Assembly (NCBI GenBank): GCA_963640685.1
Contig: CAVIAA010000036.1
Coordinates: 1-12,617 of the forward strand
DNA: 12,617 nt
Direction: 5' to 3'
Source: SFEL01 sp963640685
GTDB taxonomy: Bacteria > Bacillota > Clostridia > Christensenellales > CAG-138
The position numbers and the translations under genes are program-made. Below the pieces are notes generated by a model. That model saw only the letters and a list, made by a program, of their open reading frames with translations, was not told the origin of the DNA and did no database searches. How positions within the stretch are numbered: the first letter of the stretch is position 1; each line of letters opens with the position of its first letter. Shown piece by piece: positions 6,946 through 12,562 of this stretch.

Positions 6946-7990
6946 CTTCGTTGGCAAGTGCGGTGATTATACTTGGACTTGCTCTACCGTAGGCTGCGGC
7001 GTAGCCAAGGCTGAGGTCGTTCAGTTCGTAGCTAACAACACTCTGGACGGTTATCAGGAGTCCAGCTGTGCCGCCGTTGTAGTTGGTCAGCCCATCTTTT
7101 ACGGCGTAAAGGTCACCTTTGATAAGGACGTAAACAAGCAGTGGTACTATCATACCAATACTCAGCTCAACGTCAAGGCAACCAACGTTAAAGAGGAATA
7201 TAATTGGAAGTACGGTAACGACAGCTCTCTGTCTTTCTATGACATGACCGGCGATAAGGCTGCCGATGCTTCCGGCAACACCTATTGGTTGGAGTTCAGC
7301 ACTGGCAATCTGCTCTCCACCTTCGATCCTAGCAAGTGCGTAAGGTCTTCTGTTGCTGCGAACACCCGTGCGGAAATTTCTGCCAACGTTCTGTATGATT
7401 TCAACGGCGTAACTGCGGGTACCGATGCGGGTCTCACTTATGCGGATAACCCCGAGGCTCTCAGCACCGAGTGGATCGACTACGGCGATTTCAAGGTACG
7501 CGTAGGCAAGTCCACCAGCGGTCAGCCTGAGTACGGCATCACCATCAAGAAGGGCACCGATGAGGCTACCATCTTTGTGGTGAACGGTGTCGCCAAGTAT
7601 GTTGCTACCACCATGAATCCCGGTGAGGACGGCAAGTACTACTCCAGCTTCGATGGCACCACCCTCAAGGGCATCGAGGGCAAACTCGAAAATGGCGAAG
7701 CCAAAGGTGCCGAGACTTCCACTGCGGCGAACTGCTCCGTCATCGATGATCTGATGGCTCTCGTCAACATCAAGCTGGGCAACTGCGTAAATGCTGATAC
7801 CATCAAGGCTATCTTCGGTTGGTCTAACGGTTCTGCCTCCAAGGCAACCTGGAACAAGGACGCTGTGGCAATCGCCAACGCCGCCTGCCAGGTAGCAATC
7901 GAGATACCTAAGACCGGTGATGCCTCCGTCATCGCCTACGCCGTAATGGCTCTCGTAGCCGCTGCCGGCGCAATGGGTCTGAAGAAGTAA
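6881..7990 (+). CDS. Surface-protein family copy 2 (signal peptide, variable body, IPKTG anchor)
   Basis: The 369-residue product has a signal peptide MKKIFAIALALVMVLSMASA with cleavage near SAFA. A variable, Cys-containing body of about 315 residues follows, then IPKTGD at 342-347, a 20-residue hydrophobic stretch and LKK. This fits export and sortase-type anchoring by a non-canonical LPXTG motif; simple membrane retention is the alternative because the charged tail is short. The body keeps scattered matches to copy 3 (a CGxxKxEV motif after the N-terminus, a FGWS/LGWS motif near the C-terminus) but is otherwise strongly diverged. No catalytic motif is recognised. ATG 6881 is preferred to the in-frame TTG 6863, because GAAAGGG ends nine bases before the ATG and covers the TTG. 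Its 3' flank differs from that of copies 1 and 3. Confidence 0.85.
   Translation: MKKIFAIALALVMVLSMASAFAFVGKCGDYTWTCSTVGCGVAKAEVVQFVANNTLDGYQESSCAAVVVGQPIFYGVKVTFDKDVNKQWYYHTNTQLNVKATNVKEEYNWKYGNDSSLSFYDMTGDKAADASGNTYWLEFSTGNLLSTFDPSKCVRSSVAANTRAEISANVLYDFNGVTAGTDAGLTYADNPEALSTEWIDYGDFKVRVGKSTSGQPEYGITIKKGTDEATIFVVNGVAKYVATTMNPGEDGKYYSSFDGTTLKGIEGKLENGEAKGAETSTAANCSVIDDLMALVNIKLGNCVNADTIKAIFGWSNGSASKATWNKDAVAIANAACQVAIEIPKTGDASVIAYAVMALVAAAGAMGLKK
7865..7990 (+). repeat. Family 3' coding repeat, copy 2 instance
   Basis: This 126-bp stretch is identical to bases 1-126 of copy 1; its last 96 bp are also identical to copy 3. Identity stops at the stop codon, since the 3' flank of copy 2 is unrelated to that of copies 1 and 3. 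Confidence 0.9.
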
Positions 7991-8008
7991 TTACAGACAA
8001 ACAAATAA

Positions 8009-8029
8009 AGGGGCGATTCAATCGCCCCT
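8009..8029. other. Perfect hairpin after copy 2 stop
   Basis: AGGGGCGATT and AATCGCCCCT form a 10-bp inverted repeat around a single C, giving a tight stem-loop 19 bases after the stop. It is not followed by a clear T-tract. It holds the same place as the GC hairpin of copies 1 and 3 though the sequence differs. Confidence 0.6.
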
Positions 8030-8049
8030 ACTTCCTTGGGCTTTAGCAT

Positions 8050-8072
8050 ATCCCCCGAAAGGGGGATTTTTT
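8050..8072 (+). terminator. Intrinsic terminator of copy 2
   Basis: An ATCCCCC/GGGGGAT stem of 7 bp is closed by a GAAA tetraloop and followed by a run of T. It is a strong, textbook terminator 60 bases after the stop. Confidence 0.92.
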
Positions 8073-8119
8073 ACTTGGCCTGAATCCGGGCAAGGAGGCT
8101 GCCGCCTTTTTTCACCTTT

Positions 8120-8153
8120 TTGACATGCATTTTACAGAGAAATCGGTTATAAT
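8120..8153 (+). promoter_or_regulatory. trxA promoter with unusual 22-bp spacer
   Basis: A perfect TTGACA (8120-8125) and a perfect TATAAT (8148-8153) lie just upstream of trxA, but 22 bp apart, beyond the normal 16-18 or the 19-20 seen with MerR-type activators. No better -35 is found at 17 bp from the TATAAT. The -10 may act with an activator or alone. Confidence 0.45.
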
Positions 8154-8187
8154 AGGGGCATATGAGATTGCAAAGGAGGAGCTGCGC

Positions 8188-8499
8188 ATGGTAATTAAGC
8201 TGACGGCGGAAAACTACAACGAAGTTACAAACACGGACAAGCTGGTGATAATCGACTTCTGGGCCTCGTGGTGCGCCCCATGCAGGATGCTTTCGCCGGT
8301 GATAGAGGAGATTGCAAGGGAAAGGAACGACATTTTGGTTGCCAAGTGCAACGTGGACGAGGAGACAGAGCTTGCAATGAAGCACGGCGTAAACGTTATA
8401 CCGACGCTGGTGTTCCTTAAAAACGGCAGCGCGGTAAACAGAACGGAGGGATACCTTCAGAAGCAGGCGATAATCACGATTATTGAAAGGGCAAAATGA
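8188..8499 (+). CDS. trxA: Thioredoxin
   Basis: The 103-residue protein is the normal size for thioredoxin. It has the redox site WCAPC (Trp28, Cys29, Cys32) in FWASWCAPCR, and the cis-proline segment IPT with Pro72. The second active-site residue is Ala in place of the usual Gly, a known variant. It reduces disulfides of cytoplasmic proteins. ATG 8188 has AAGGAGG nine bases before it; the frame is open upstream to 8125, but that would overlap the promoter. The stop TGA overlaps the ATG of the FTR-like gene (ATGA), so the two are coupled, suggesting that the next gene product is its reductase or redox partner. Confidence 0.92.
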   Translation: MVIKLTAENYNEVTNTDKLVIIDFWASWCAPCRMLSPVIEEIARERNDILVAKCNVDEETELAMKHGVNVIPTLVFLKNGSAVNRTEGYLQKQAIITIIERAK

Positions 8500-8693
8500 A
8501 AATACGCTTAAACGAGGACAAAGAGGTCGTTGAGCTCATTCGAGAGGGGCTGCGGCGGCGCGGCGGGCATTGTCCCTGCGTTCGGGAGATGACGGACGAC
8601 ACGATATGCATGTGCAAGCAGTTCAGGGAGCAGATAGCCGACCCAAGCTTCGAGGGGTATTGCCACTGTATGCTCTATTACAAGGAAAAATAG
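8496..8693 (+). CDS. Short ferredoxin-thioredoxin reductase catalytic-chain-like protein
   Basis: The 65-residue protein has three CxC pairs in the FTR order: CPC (26-28), CMC (38-40) and CHC (56-58). Plant and cyanobacterial FTR catalytic chains use CPC-X16-CPC-X8-CHC; here the gaps are 9 and 15, so the arrangement is altered and the protein is shorter. In FTR these cysteines hold a [4Fe-4S] cluster next to a redox disulfide that passes electrons from ferredoxin to thioredoxin. The ATGA overlap with trxA supports that role. No FTR variable chain is nearby, so the electron donor and the need for a partner subunit remain open. The terminator follows 35 bases after the stop. Confidence 0.75.
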   Translation: MKIRLNEDKEVVELIREGLRRRGGHCPCVREMTDDTICMCKQFREQIADPSFEGYCHCMLYYKEK

Positions 8694-8727
8694 CGAAGCA
8701 AATTGCAAAAGCTGCTGCTTAAAAAGT

Positions 8728-8751
8728 GAGCCGAAAAGGCTCTCTTTTTTT
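8728..8751 (+). terminator. Intrinsic terminator of the trxA operon
   Basis: A GAGCC/GGCTC stem has a GAAAA loop, then TCT and a run of seven T. Confidence 0.85.
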
Positions 8752-8893
8752 GCAAAAAGGGGGCAGCGCGGCAGAATATGTAAAATTCTATCCGCAAAAA
8801 TGAATACTCGGCATCGGCCGTGAATAATAACTCCGCGTCAAGGGTTTGTTTTGAACCGGTTGCTAACATTGCAGCTGCCCAAACAGGCCGAAA

Positions 8894-8936
8894 TGTCGAT
8901 AACTATGTTGATAACGTTGATAACCTGCGTTGATAA
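8894..8936 (-). promoter_or_regulatory. Cluster of four DnaA-box-like 9-mers
   Basis: Read on the minus strand, 8936-8928 and 8923-8915 are TTATCAACG, 8914-8906 is TTATCAACA and 8902-8894 is TTATCGACA. All four point the same way within 43 bases, and each is one or two changes from the DnaA box TTATnCACA. They lie in the 396-base gap between the trxA operon and the sipL-like gene, about 150 bases before its ATG. No dnaA or dnaN gene is in view, so this need not be an origin. Confidence 0.35.
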
Positions 8937-9089
8937 GTGGAATGAATACTCATTTTATATGCAGTTTTTTCGGGCGGGCGGCCGGTTCCGGCGGCAAAAA
9001 TATTTATCGGGCGGCAAGCCGAAAGGGCATAACCGGCGGCGGCTCAGCGTATGCTTTTATAAGCATTAAGCCTGAGAGGAGCATACGTT

Positions 9090-10535
9090 ATGGAGCTGAT
9101 TTGGAAGGAGCTGCCGTGCGGGCAGGTGATATACAGCGGCGTTTCGCAGGCAACCGCCGAGGCGCGGCTGCCTATGCCGGAGGGGCGGGGCGGCGCAAAA
9201 ATACTCTCGTACACGGGGGAAGCGGAGCTTTTGAGCTGCGAGGCGGCAGAGGGGGAAGTTCGGCTGGAGGGGGTAATTTCGGTAGATCTGATATGCAGCA
9301 ACGGCGAGGCGCTTGCCTTTTCCGCCTCCGCGCCGTTTAAGCACAGCATAAGCGCCGAGGGGGTAAAGCCGGGTATGCGGGCGGAGGCAGGGATTTCGCT
9401 TCAGTCGCTCGAGGCTTCGGCGGAGGGCGGGGTTTGTGCCGTTGTTGATATTTCGGCCTGCGTAATTTCTGCCGGAGTAAGGGTCGTGGACGGCATAGCC
9501 GGCGCGCCGGACGCGGAGCAGCAGCGCGAGGAGCTTACTGTTTTTGAGCGAACAGGCGGGCAGAGCTGTAGCTTTTCCCTCCGGGAGGATATCGAGGCGC
9601 CGTTTGCAAGCGAGGTCGTATACAGCGAGGCAGAGGCCGTTTTGCGCGGCGTTTCGCCCGCCGGGGGCGGGGTTTGCGTTGAGGGCACGCTGTACCTTTC
9701 CGCCCTCGTTAAAAGCAGGAGCGGGGCGCTTGGGCAGCTTTGCCGCGCCGTTCCCTTCAGCCGCGAGCTTGAGCTTGAGCCGATGAGCCCGATGTGGGGC
9801 GAGGCTCGCGTTTGCGCTCACAGAATGGGCGGTTCAGGCGAGCTTGGCGCAATAGCTGCCGAGGTTGAGCTGAGCTGCCGCGTTTGGGGCAGGGCAGGCG
9901 GCAGGGCGGAGGTCTTGACGGATATTTTTTCGCCGACTCTGCCCTTTGAATGTAGCCACGCTCAAATCAAAACCGCCTCATACTGCGGGCTTTCTGCCCA
10001 GCGGCTGTCCCTTTCCGAGCGGGTCACGGTTCCCGAGGGAATGCCGGATGCCGCCCGCGTGGTATACTCGACCGCCCGCCCCGTCGTAACCTCATACGGC
10101 GCGGACTGCGAAACGCTGAGCGCCGAGGGGCTGATTTTTGCCCGGGTGATATACTCCGCCGAGAGCGGCGAGCTTTTCTCCTTTTGCGAGGACATTCCCT
10201 TTTCCGCAACGATGCCCTCGCTCTGCGGAACCGATGCCTTTATAAGCGGCGTTTGCGCCTGCTCCTGTGCCGGCGGCGGCAGAAGCGTTGAGCTAAGCCT
10301 TAGCCTGTCCCTCAGCTCAAGCGTATACAGCTTCCGCAGCCTGCTTGCCGTGTCCGGCGCCGAGGAATGCCCCGCGCGCGCTCCTTTTCACGGCGTGACC
10401 GTTTACTTTTCCAGCCCCGGCGACACCCTCTACTCCGTCGCCCGCGAGTTCAACGCCGGCCTTTCCGCCCTGAAAAGCCTCAATTCCCTGCCGGATACCC
10501 TATCCGGCGGCGAGCGGGTGGTCATCTGGGGCTGA
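9090..10535 (+). CDS. sipL: SipL-like spore-coat morphogenetic protein (SPOCS/DUF3794 + LysM)
   Basis: The 481-residue protein has three repeated beta-rich SPOCS (DUF3794) segments. The repeated pattern is a GVISVDLICS-type strand, an acidic or small turn and a PF strand (about residues 55-90, 205-245 and 330-375). The C-terminus (about 433-481) is a LysM module with the typical SPGDTLYSVAREFNA start and a terminal RVVIWG strand. This is the architecture of Clostridioides difficile SipL, which binds the ATPase SpoIVA and builds the coat basement on the forespore; length is a little under that protein. SipL should act in the mother cell. GAGAGGAG lies upstream of the ATG. No clear sigma-E promoter is found. 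Codons are strongly GC-rich at the third position relative to the surface-protein genes. It is not near other sporulation genes here. Confidence 0.8.
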   Translation: MELIWKELPCGQVIYSGVSQATAEARLPMPEGRGGAKILSYTGEAELLSCEAAEGEVRLEGVISVDLICSNGEALAFSASAPFKHSISAEGVKPGMRAEAGISLQSLEASAEGGVCAVVDISACVISAGVRVVDGIAGAPDAEQQREELTVFERTGGQSCSFSLREDIEAPFASEVVYSEAEAVLRGVSPAGGGVCVEGTLYLSALVKSRSGALGQLCRAVPFSRELELEPMSPMWGEARVCAHRMGGSGELGAIAAEVELSCRVWGRAGGRAEVLTDIFSPTLPFECSHAQIKTASYCGLSAQRLSLSERVTVPEGMPDAARVVYSTARPVVTSYGADCETLSAEGLIFARVIYSAESGELFSFCEDIPFSATMPSLCGTDAFISGVCACSCAGGGRSVELSLSLSLSSSVYSFRSLLAVSGAEECPARAPFHGVTVYFSSPGDTLYSVAREFNAGLSALKSLNSLPDTLSGGERVVIWG

Positions 10536-10551
10536 GCCGCAAAAACTTATA

Positions 10552-10597
10552 AAAAAACCGCCCCGGCGTTGACATTCCGAGGCGGGGCGGGTATAAT
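10552..10597 (+). promoter_or_regulatory. Consensus promoter embedded in an opposite-strand terminator
   Basis: TTGACA at 10569-10574 and TATAAT at 10592-10597, both perfect with a 17-bp spacer, point rightwards. The -35 box lies in the loop of a CCGCCCCGG/CCGAGGCGG hairpin (one mismatch) that, on the minus strand, is followed by seven T (10552-10558 on + is A7), so leftward transcripts should end here. The element recurs in decayed form at 247-291. Confidence 0.75.
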
Positions 10598-10603
10598 AAC
10601 AAC

Positions 10604-10688
10604 GAGGCAAGACCTTGCGGTCAGCCAGTAAGTTGGGTTATTTTAAATCAAAACAACCGTCCTGTTCCAGCAGGGCGGTTATTTTCTT
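10604..10688 (+). ncRNA. Candidate ~85-nt small RNA, convergent to a small ORF
   Basis: A perfect promoter ending at 10597 and the bidirectional terminator hairpin at 10655-10680, followed by ATTTTCTT, define a transcript of about 85 bases. It has no evident ORF with a ribosome site. Its 3' hairpin overlaps the terminator and stop codon of the minus-strand 32-codon ORF. The layout resembles type I toxin-antitoxin loci of the TxpA/RatA sort, where a short RNA overlaps the 3' end of a small toxin message. No known RNA family is recognised. Confidence 0.45.
10655..10680. terminator. Bidirectional terminator between small RNA and small ORF
   Basis: AACCGTCCTG/CAGGGCGGTT is a 10-bp stem (one G-T pair) with loop TTCCAG. 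It is followed by ATTTTCTT on the + strand and by GTTTTGATTT on the minus strand, so it can end transcripts from both sides. The TAA of the minus-strand ORF sits at the edge of the stem. Confidence 0.75.
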
Positions 10689-10777
10689 ATGGTGAATGTA
10701 AAAGACTTTATAGTGTCACTATTTTCGCACCTCTGGATGAGGTACAAATGCAGCAACAAAATCTCCGCATCGCTCAC
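10679..10777 (-). CDS. Candidate 32-residue peptide, possible type I toxin-like
   Basis: This GTG-started frame of 32 codons begins VSDAEILLLHLYLIQ and ends SFTFTIRK. It has a very good ribosome site (AAAGGGGG, eight bases before the GTG) and its own promoter at 10844-10872. Its stop lies at a bidirectional terminator shared with a convergent small-RNA unit. The first half is hydrophobic and the end is basic, as in small membrane toxins, but the hydrophobic run is short and broken by His, Gln and Arg. I do not recognise a named family. The last codons recur in the decayed copy near 300-330, where two of the changes (AGT/AGC and ACT/ACC) are synonymous in this frame; this mildly supports past coding use. 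Confidence 0.4.
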   Translation of the reverse strand: MSDAEILLLHLYLIQRCENSDTIKSFTFTIRK

Positions 10778-10843
10778 AAGCAACACCCCCTTTCGGATGG
10801 TGTACTGACCGCCGCTTGCACGGGTTACGTTCTACCCAAGGCG

Positions 10844-10872
10844 ATAATACCATATTTGTCAAGGCTTGTCGA
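10844..10872 (-). promoter_or_regulatory. Promoter of the 32-codon ORF
   Basis: On the minus strand TCGACA (10872-10867) and TATTAT (10849-10844) have a 17-bp spacer. The start near 10837 gives a leader of about 60 bases before the GTG. A nearby TTGACA (10862-10857) has no matching -10 and is not used in this call. Confidence 0.6.
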
Positions 10873-10895
10873 GGATTTTCGGCAGGCGCTTTTTG

Positions 10896-11094
10896 TATTA
10901 GAAAAAGCCCCTCGTTGAGGAGCCCTTCTGTGCCAAGCCCATGTGGAAGCATAGCTTGTGGGGCGGCGAGGCCGCCCCATTGTGCTTTTTCTTTTGAGTT
11001 ACTTCTTCAGACCCATTGCGCCGGCAGCGGCTACGAGAGCCATTACGGCGTAGGCGATGACGGAGGCATCACCGGTCTTAGGTATCTCGATTGC
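10896..11094 (-). repeat. 199-bp inverted repeat, right arm (3' end and flank of copy 3)
   Basis: Exact reverse complement of 31-229. It covers the last 96 coding bases, stop, GC hairpin (10960-10978) and terminator of copy 3. Confidence 0.9.
10902..10927 (-). terminator. Intrinsic terminator of copy 3
   Basis: Identical to the copy 1 terminator at 198-223, inverted. It lies about 72 bases after the copy 3 stop, shortly before the minus-strand promoter of the 32-codon ORF. Confidence 0.7.
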
Positions 11095-12045
11095 AACGGG
11101 ATCTACTACGGCGCAAGCCTTAGCGGACCAGTTGTCGCAAGCTTCCTGAGTGGTGGACCAACCAAGAACGTTGTGTACATCTTCAGAGGCGATGGTCTTC
11201 ATACCAAAGCTGAGACCGAAGGTGGTGAATATATCATTGATGGTGCTGTAGTCAGAACCGCAGCCACTTACAGCAGTGATGTTATCATTACCATCCTTGC
11301 CATAGAAGCCACCGGCGCAGGTGCCGCTGTAAACCTTATTGCCGATTACAACATTGGTCAGTACGCCATCATAGATATCTACTCTGGTATCGTCAAAGAA
11401 GATGCTGAAGGTCTTGATGCCTTTTTCATTAGCATTCATAGCTACATCATAACCGTCGAGCTCAATTGCCTCACCCTTTGTACCATATGCACTGGAATAA
11501 GGAACATACAGCTCGGAAGTCAGCTTAGCGCAAACCTTAGCGGTGTTGGCGTTCTTTACAGAAGCAGCCCACAGATGACCGCCAACGCTATCGGGAGAAG
11601 CCACGAAATCAGCAGCCTTTACAGCCTTGTCACCCCAGTAGAGATAATATTCGCCAGCCTTAAGGGAACCGGCAGCGGAAATTACTGCCCCGTCCAGGTC
11701 GCTAAACGTATAGCTAACCGACTTCGCATTGTCCAGCAGATTCAGACCGGTGAGACTGATGGTGAGCCCAGCCTTCTCCCACCAGGTAGCGTTGGGGTTC
11801 TCCTCAACGGTCAGCTTTACAGCAAAGTATACATTATCGCCAAATACGGCAGCAGCGCCGGTGTTGGCCAGATAGTTGTTGTTGGTGCCGCCATCGTTGC
11901 ACTTTACATAGGTGATAACTTCTACCTTACCGGTGCCGCACTTGGTGGACTTTGACCAGTCAAAGGTCAGGCAGTTCATTGCAAAGGCGGAAGCCATGGA
12001 AAGAACCATGACCAGAGCCAGAGCGATTGCAAAAATCTTCTTCAT
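10999..12045 (-). CDS. Surface-protein family copy 3 (signal peptide, variable body, IPKTG anchor)
   Basis: The 348-residue product has the same signal peptide as copy 2 (MKKIFAIALALVMVLSMASA), then a body starting near MNCLTFDW. It ends with IPKTGD (321-326), the hydrophobic stretch and LKK, identical to copies 1 and 2. The body is homologous to copy 2 at low identity, keeping a CGTGKVEV motif near the start, a run of small Cys-bearing segments and an LGWS motif before the anchor. It should be exported and held at the surface; binding or structural roles cannot be told. ATG at 12045 is chosen over TTG 12063 on the same ribosome-site argument as copy 2. It is divergent from copy 4, with which it shares a 570-base control region, and carries a consensus-like promoter with an attenuator-like leader. 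Confidence 0.85.
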   Translation of the reverse strand: MKKIFAIALALVMVLSMASAFAMNCLTFDWSKSTKCGTGKVEVITYVKCNDGGTNNNYLANTGAAAVFGDNVYFAVKLTVEENPNATWWEKAGLTISLTGLNLLDNAKSVSYTFSDLDGAVISAAGSLKAGEYYLYWGDKAVKAADFVASPDSVGGHLWAASVKNANTAKVCAKLTSELYVPYSSAYGTKGEAIELDGYDVAMNANEKGIKTFSIFFDDTRVDIYDGVLTNVVIGNKVYSGTCAGGFYGKDGNDNITAVSGCGSDYSTINDIFTTFGLSFGMKTIASEDVHNVLGWSTTQEACDNWSAKACAVVDPVAIEIPKTGDASVIAYAVMALVAAAGAMGLKK

Positions 12046-12099
12046 TTTCTTAATCCCTTTCAATAATTTTTTCTTGCAAGTGAGCAGGGGAAAACCCCT
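11981..12099 (-). repeat. Family 5' repeat, copy 3 instance
   Basis: This is the reverse complement of 6827-6945 over 119 bp with one mismatch at 12001. Its 12052-12099 part is also the exact inverted match of 12570-12617, the start of copy 4. Confidence 0.9.
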
Positions 12100-12106
12100 G
12101 AATTGT

Positions 12107-12124
12107 GAAACGCCTAAGCGTTTC
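12107..12124 (-). other. Hairpin in the copy 3 leader
   Basis: GAAACGC and GCGTTTC form a 7-bp perfect stem with a 4-base loop, between the terminator-like hairpin and the conserved GGGGTTTTCCCC hairpin. It could be an alternative structure in attenuation, though no exact competing pairing was found. Confidence 0.5.
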
Positions 12125-12131
12125 CGGGCTT

Positions 12132-12150
12132 AAAAACGCCGTTTCCGGCG
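12132..12150 (-). terminator. Terminator-like hairpin inside the copy 3 leader
   Basis: On the minus strand a CGCCG/CGGCG stem closed by a GAAA tetraloop is followed by five T. It lies between the promoter (12173-12201) and the start codon, so it can only act on the leader. The stem is only 5 bp, hence a modest terminator. Confidence 0.5.
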
Positions 12151-12172
12151 CCCTTCCACTTAGCACGGTTAT

Positions 12173-12201
12173 ATACTACAACAACTGTTACCGTTTGTCA
12201 A
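12173..12201 (-). promoter_or_regulatory. Promoter of surface-protein copy 3
   Basis: On the minus strand a perfect TTGACA (12201-12196) and TAGTAT (12178-12173) have a 17-bp spacer. The start near 12166 gives a leader of about 120 bases. Confidence 0.65.
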
Positions 12202-12246
12202 CTGTTTTCATTAAACAAATGTAACAAAACAATGAATATCGTAATC

Positions 12247-12274
12247 TTTACGGAGTTTCTTCCTTTTATATAGT
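12247..12274 (+). promoter_or_regulatory. Possible promoter of surface-protein copy 4
   Basis: TTTACG (12247-12252) and TATAGT (12269-12274) have a 16-bp spacer on the + strand, facing away from the copy 3 promoter. The hexamers are 4 and 5 of 6 to consensus. It would give a leader of about 340 bases. Confidence 0.4.
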
Positions 12275-12441
12275 GTTTTATGCGGCGCTCTGTTTTTCGG
12301 GGCAAATTCGGGCTTGGCGGCGGTTTTTTGCGGCTGGTGGGTAATCATGGGTTATTCGCCATAGGCGGCGCTTTCCCCGGCGGAAAAGGTGGGGTTATTC
12401 GCCGACAGGCTCGGTGCGGGGGCGTTTTTTCTCCGCCTTTT

Positions 12442-12472
12442 GCGGGCGATAAGCTTTTACGCCTGCTTTTTT
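12442..12472 (+). terminator. Terminator-like hairpin inside the copy 4 leader
   Basis: GCGGGCG pairs with CGCCTGC (7 bp, one G-U) around an 11-base loop, followed by six T. There is no rightward gene upstream for it to end, so it is read as a leader attenuator. Confidence 0.55.
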
Positions 12473-12562
12473 GCGCCACTTTTTGGGTTTTTCTCGTCTT
12501 TTTTGGGTAAAATTGCGGCTTTGCGCTCCATTTTTGCGCCAATTCTGCCTTTTTTCAGGCGC

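Noticed and set aside
8125..8187. 21-residue N-terminal extension of thioredoxin
   Set aside because: It overlaps the -10 box. ATG 8188 has a strong AAGGAGG and gives the standard thioredoxin length.
8891..8937. CRISPR-like short tandem repeat
   Set aside because: Units of 9-13 bases with no spacers of regular length and no cas genes. Better read as DnaA-box-like sites.
10816..11955. 379-codon + strand frame opposite surface-protein copy 3
   Set aside because: Antisense to a gene supported by signal peptide, anchor, promoter and paralogues. The predicted product has no recognisable features and no ribosome site.
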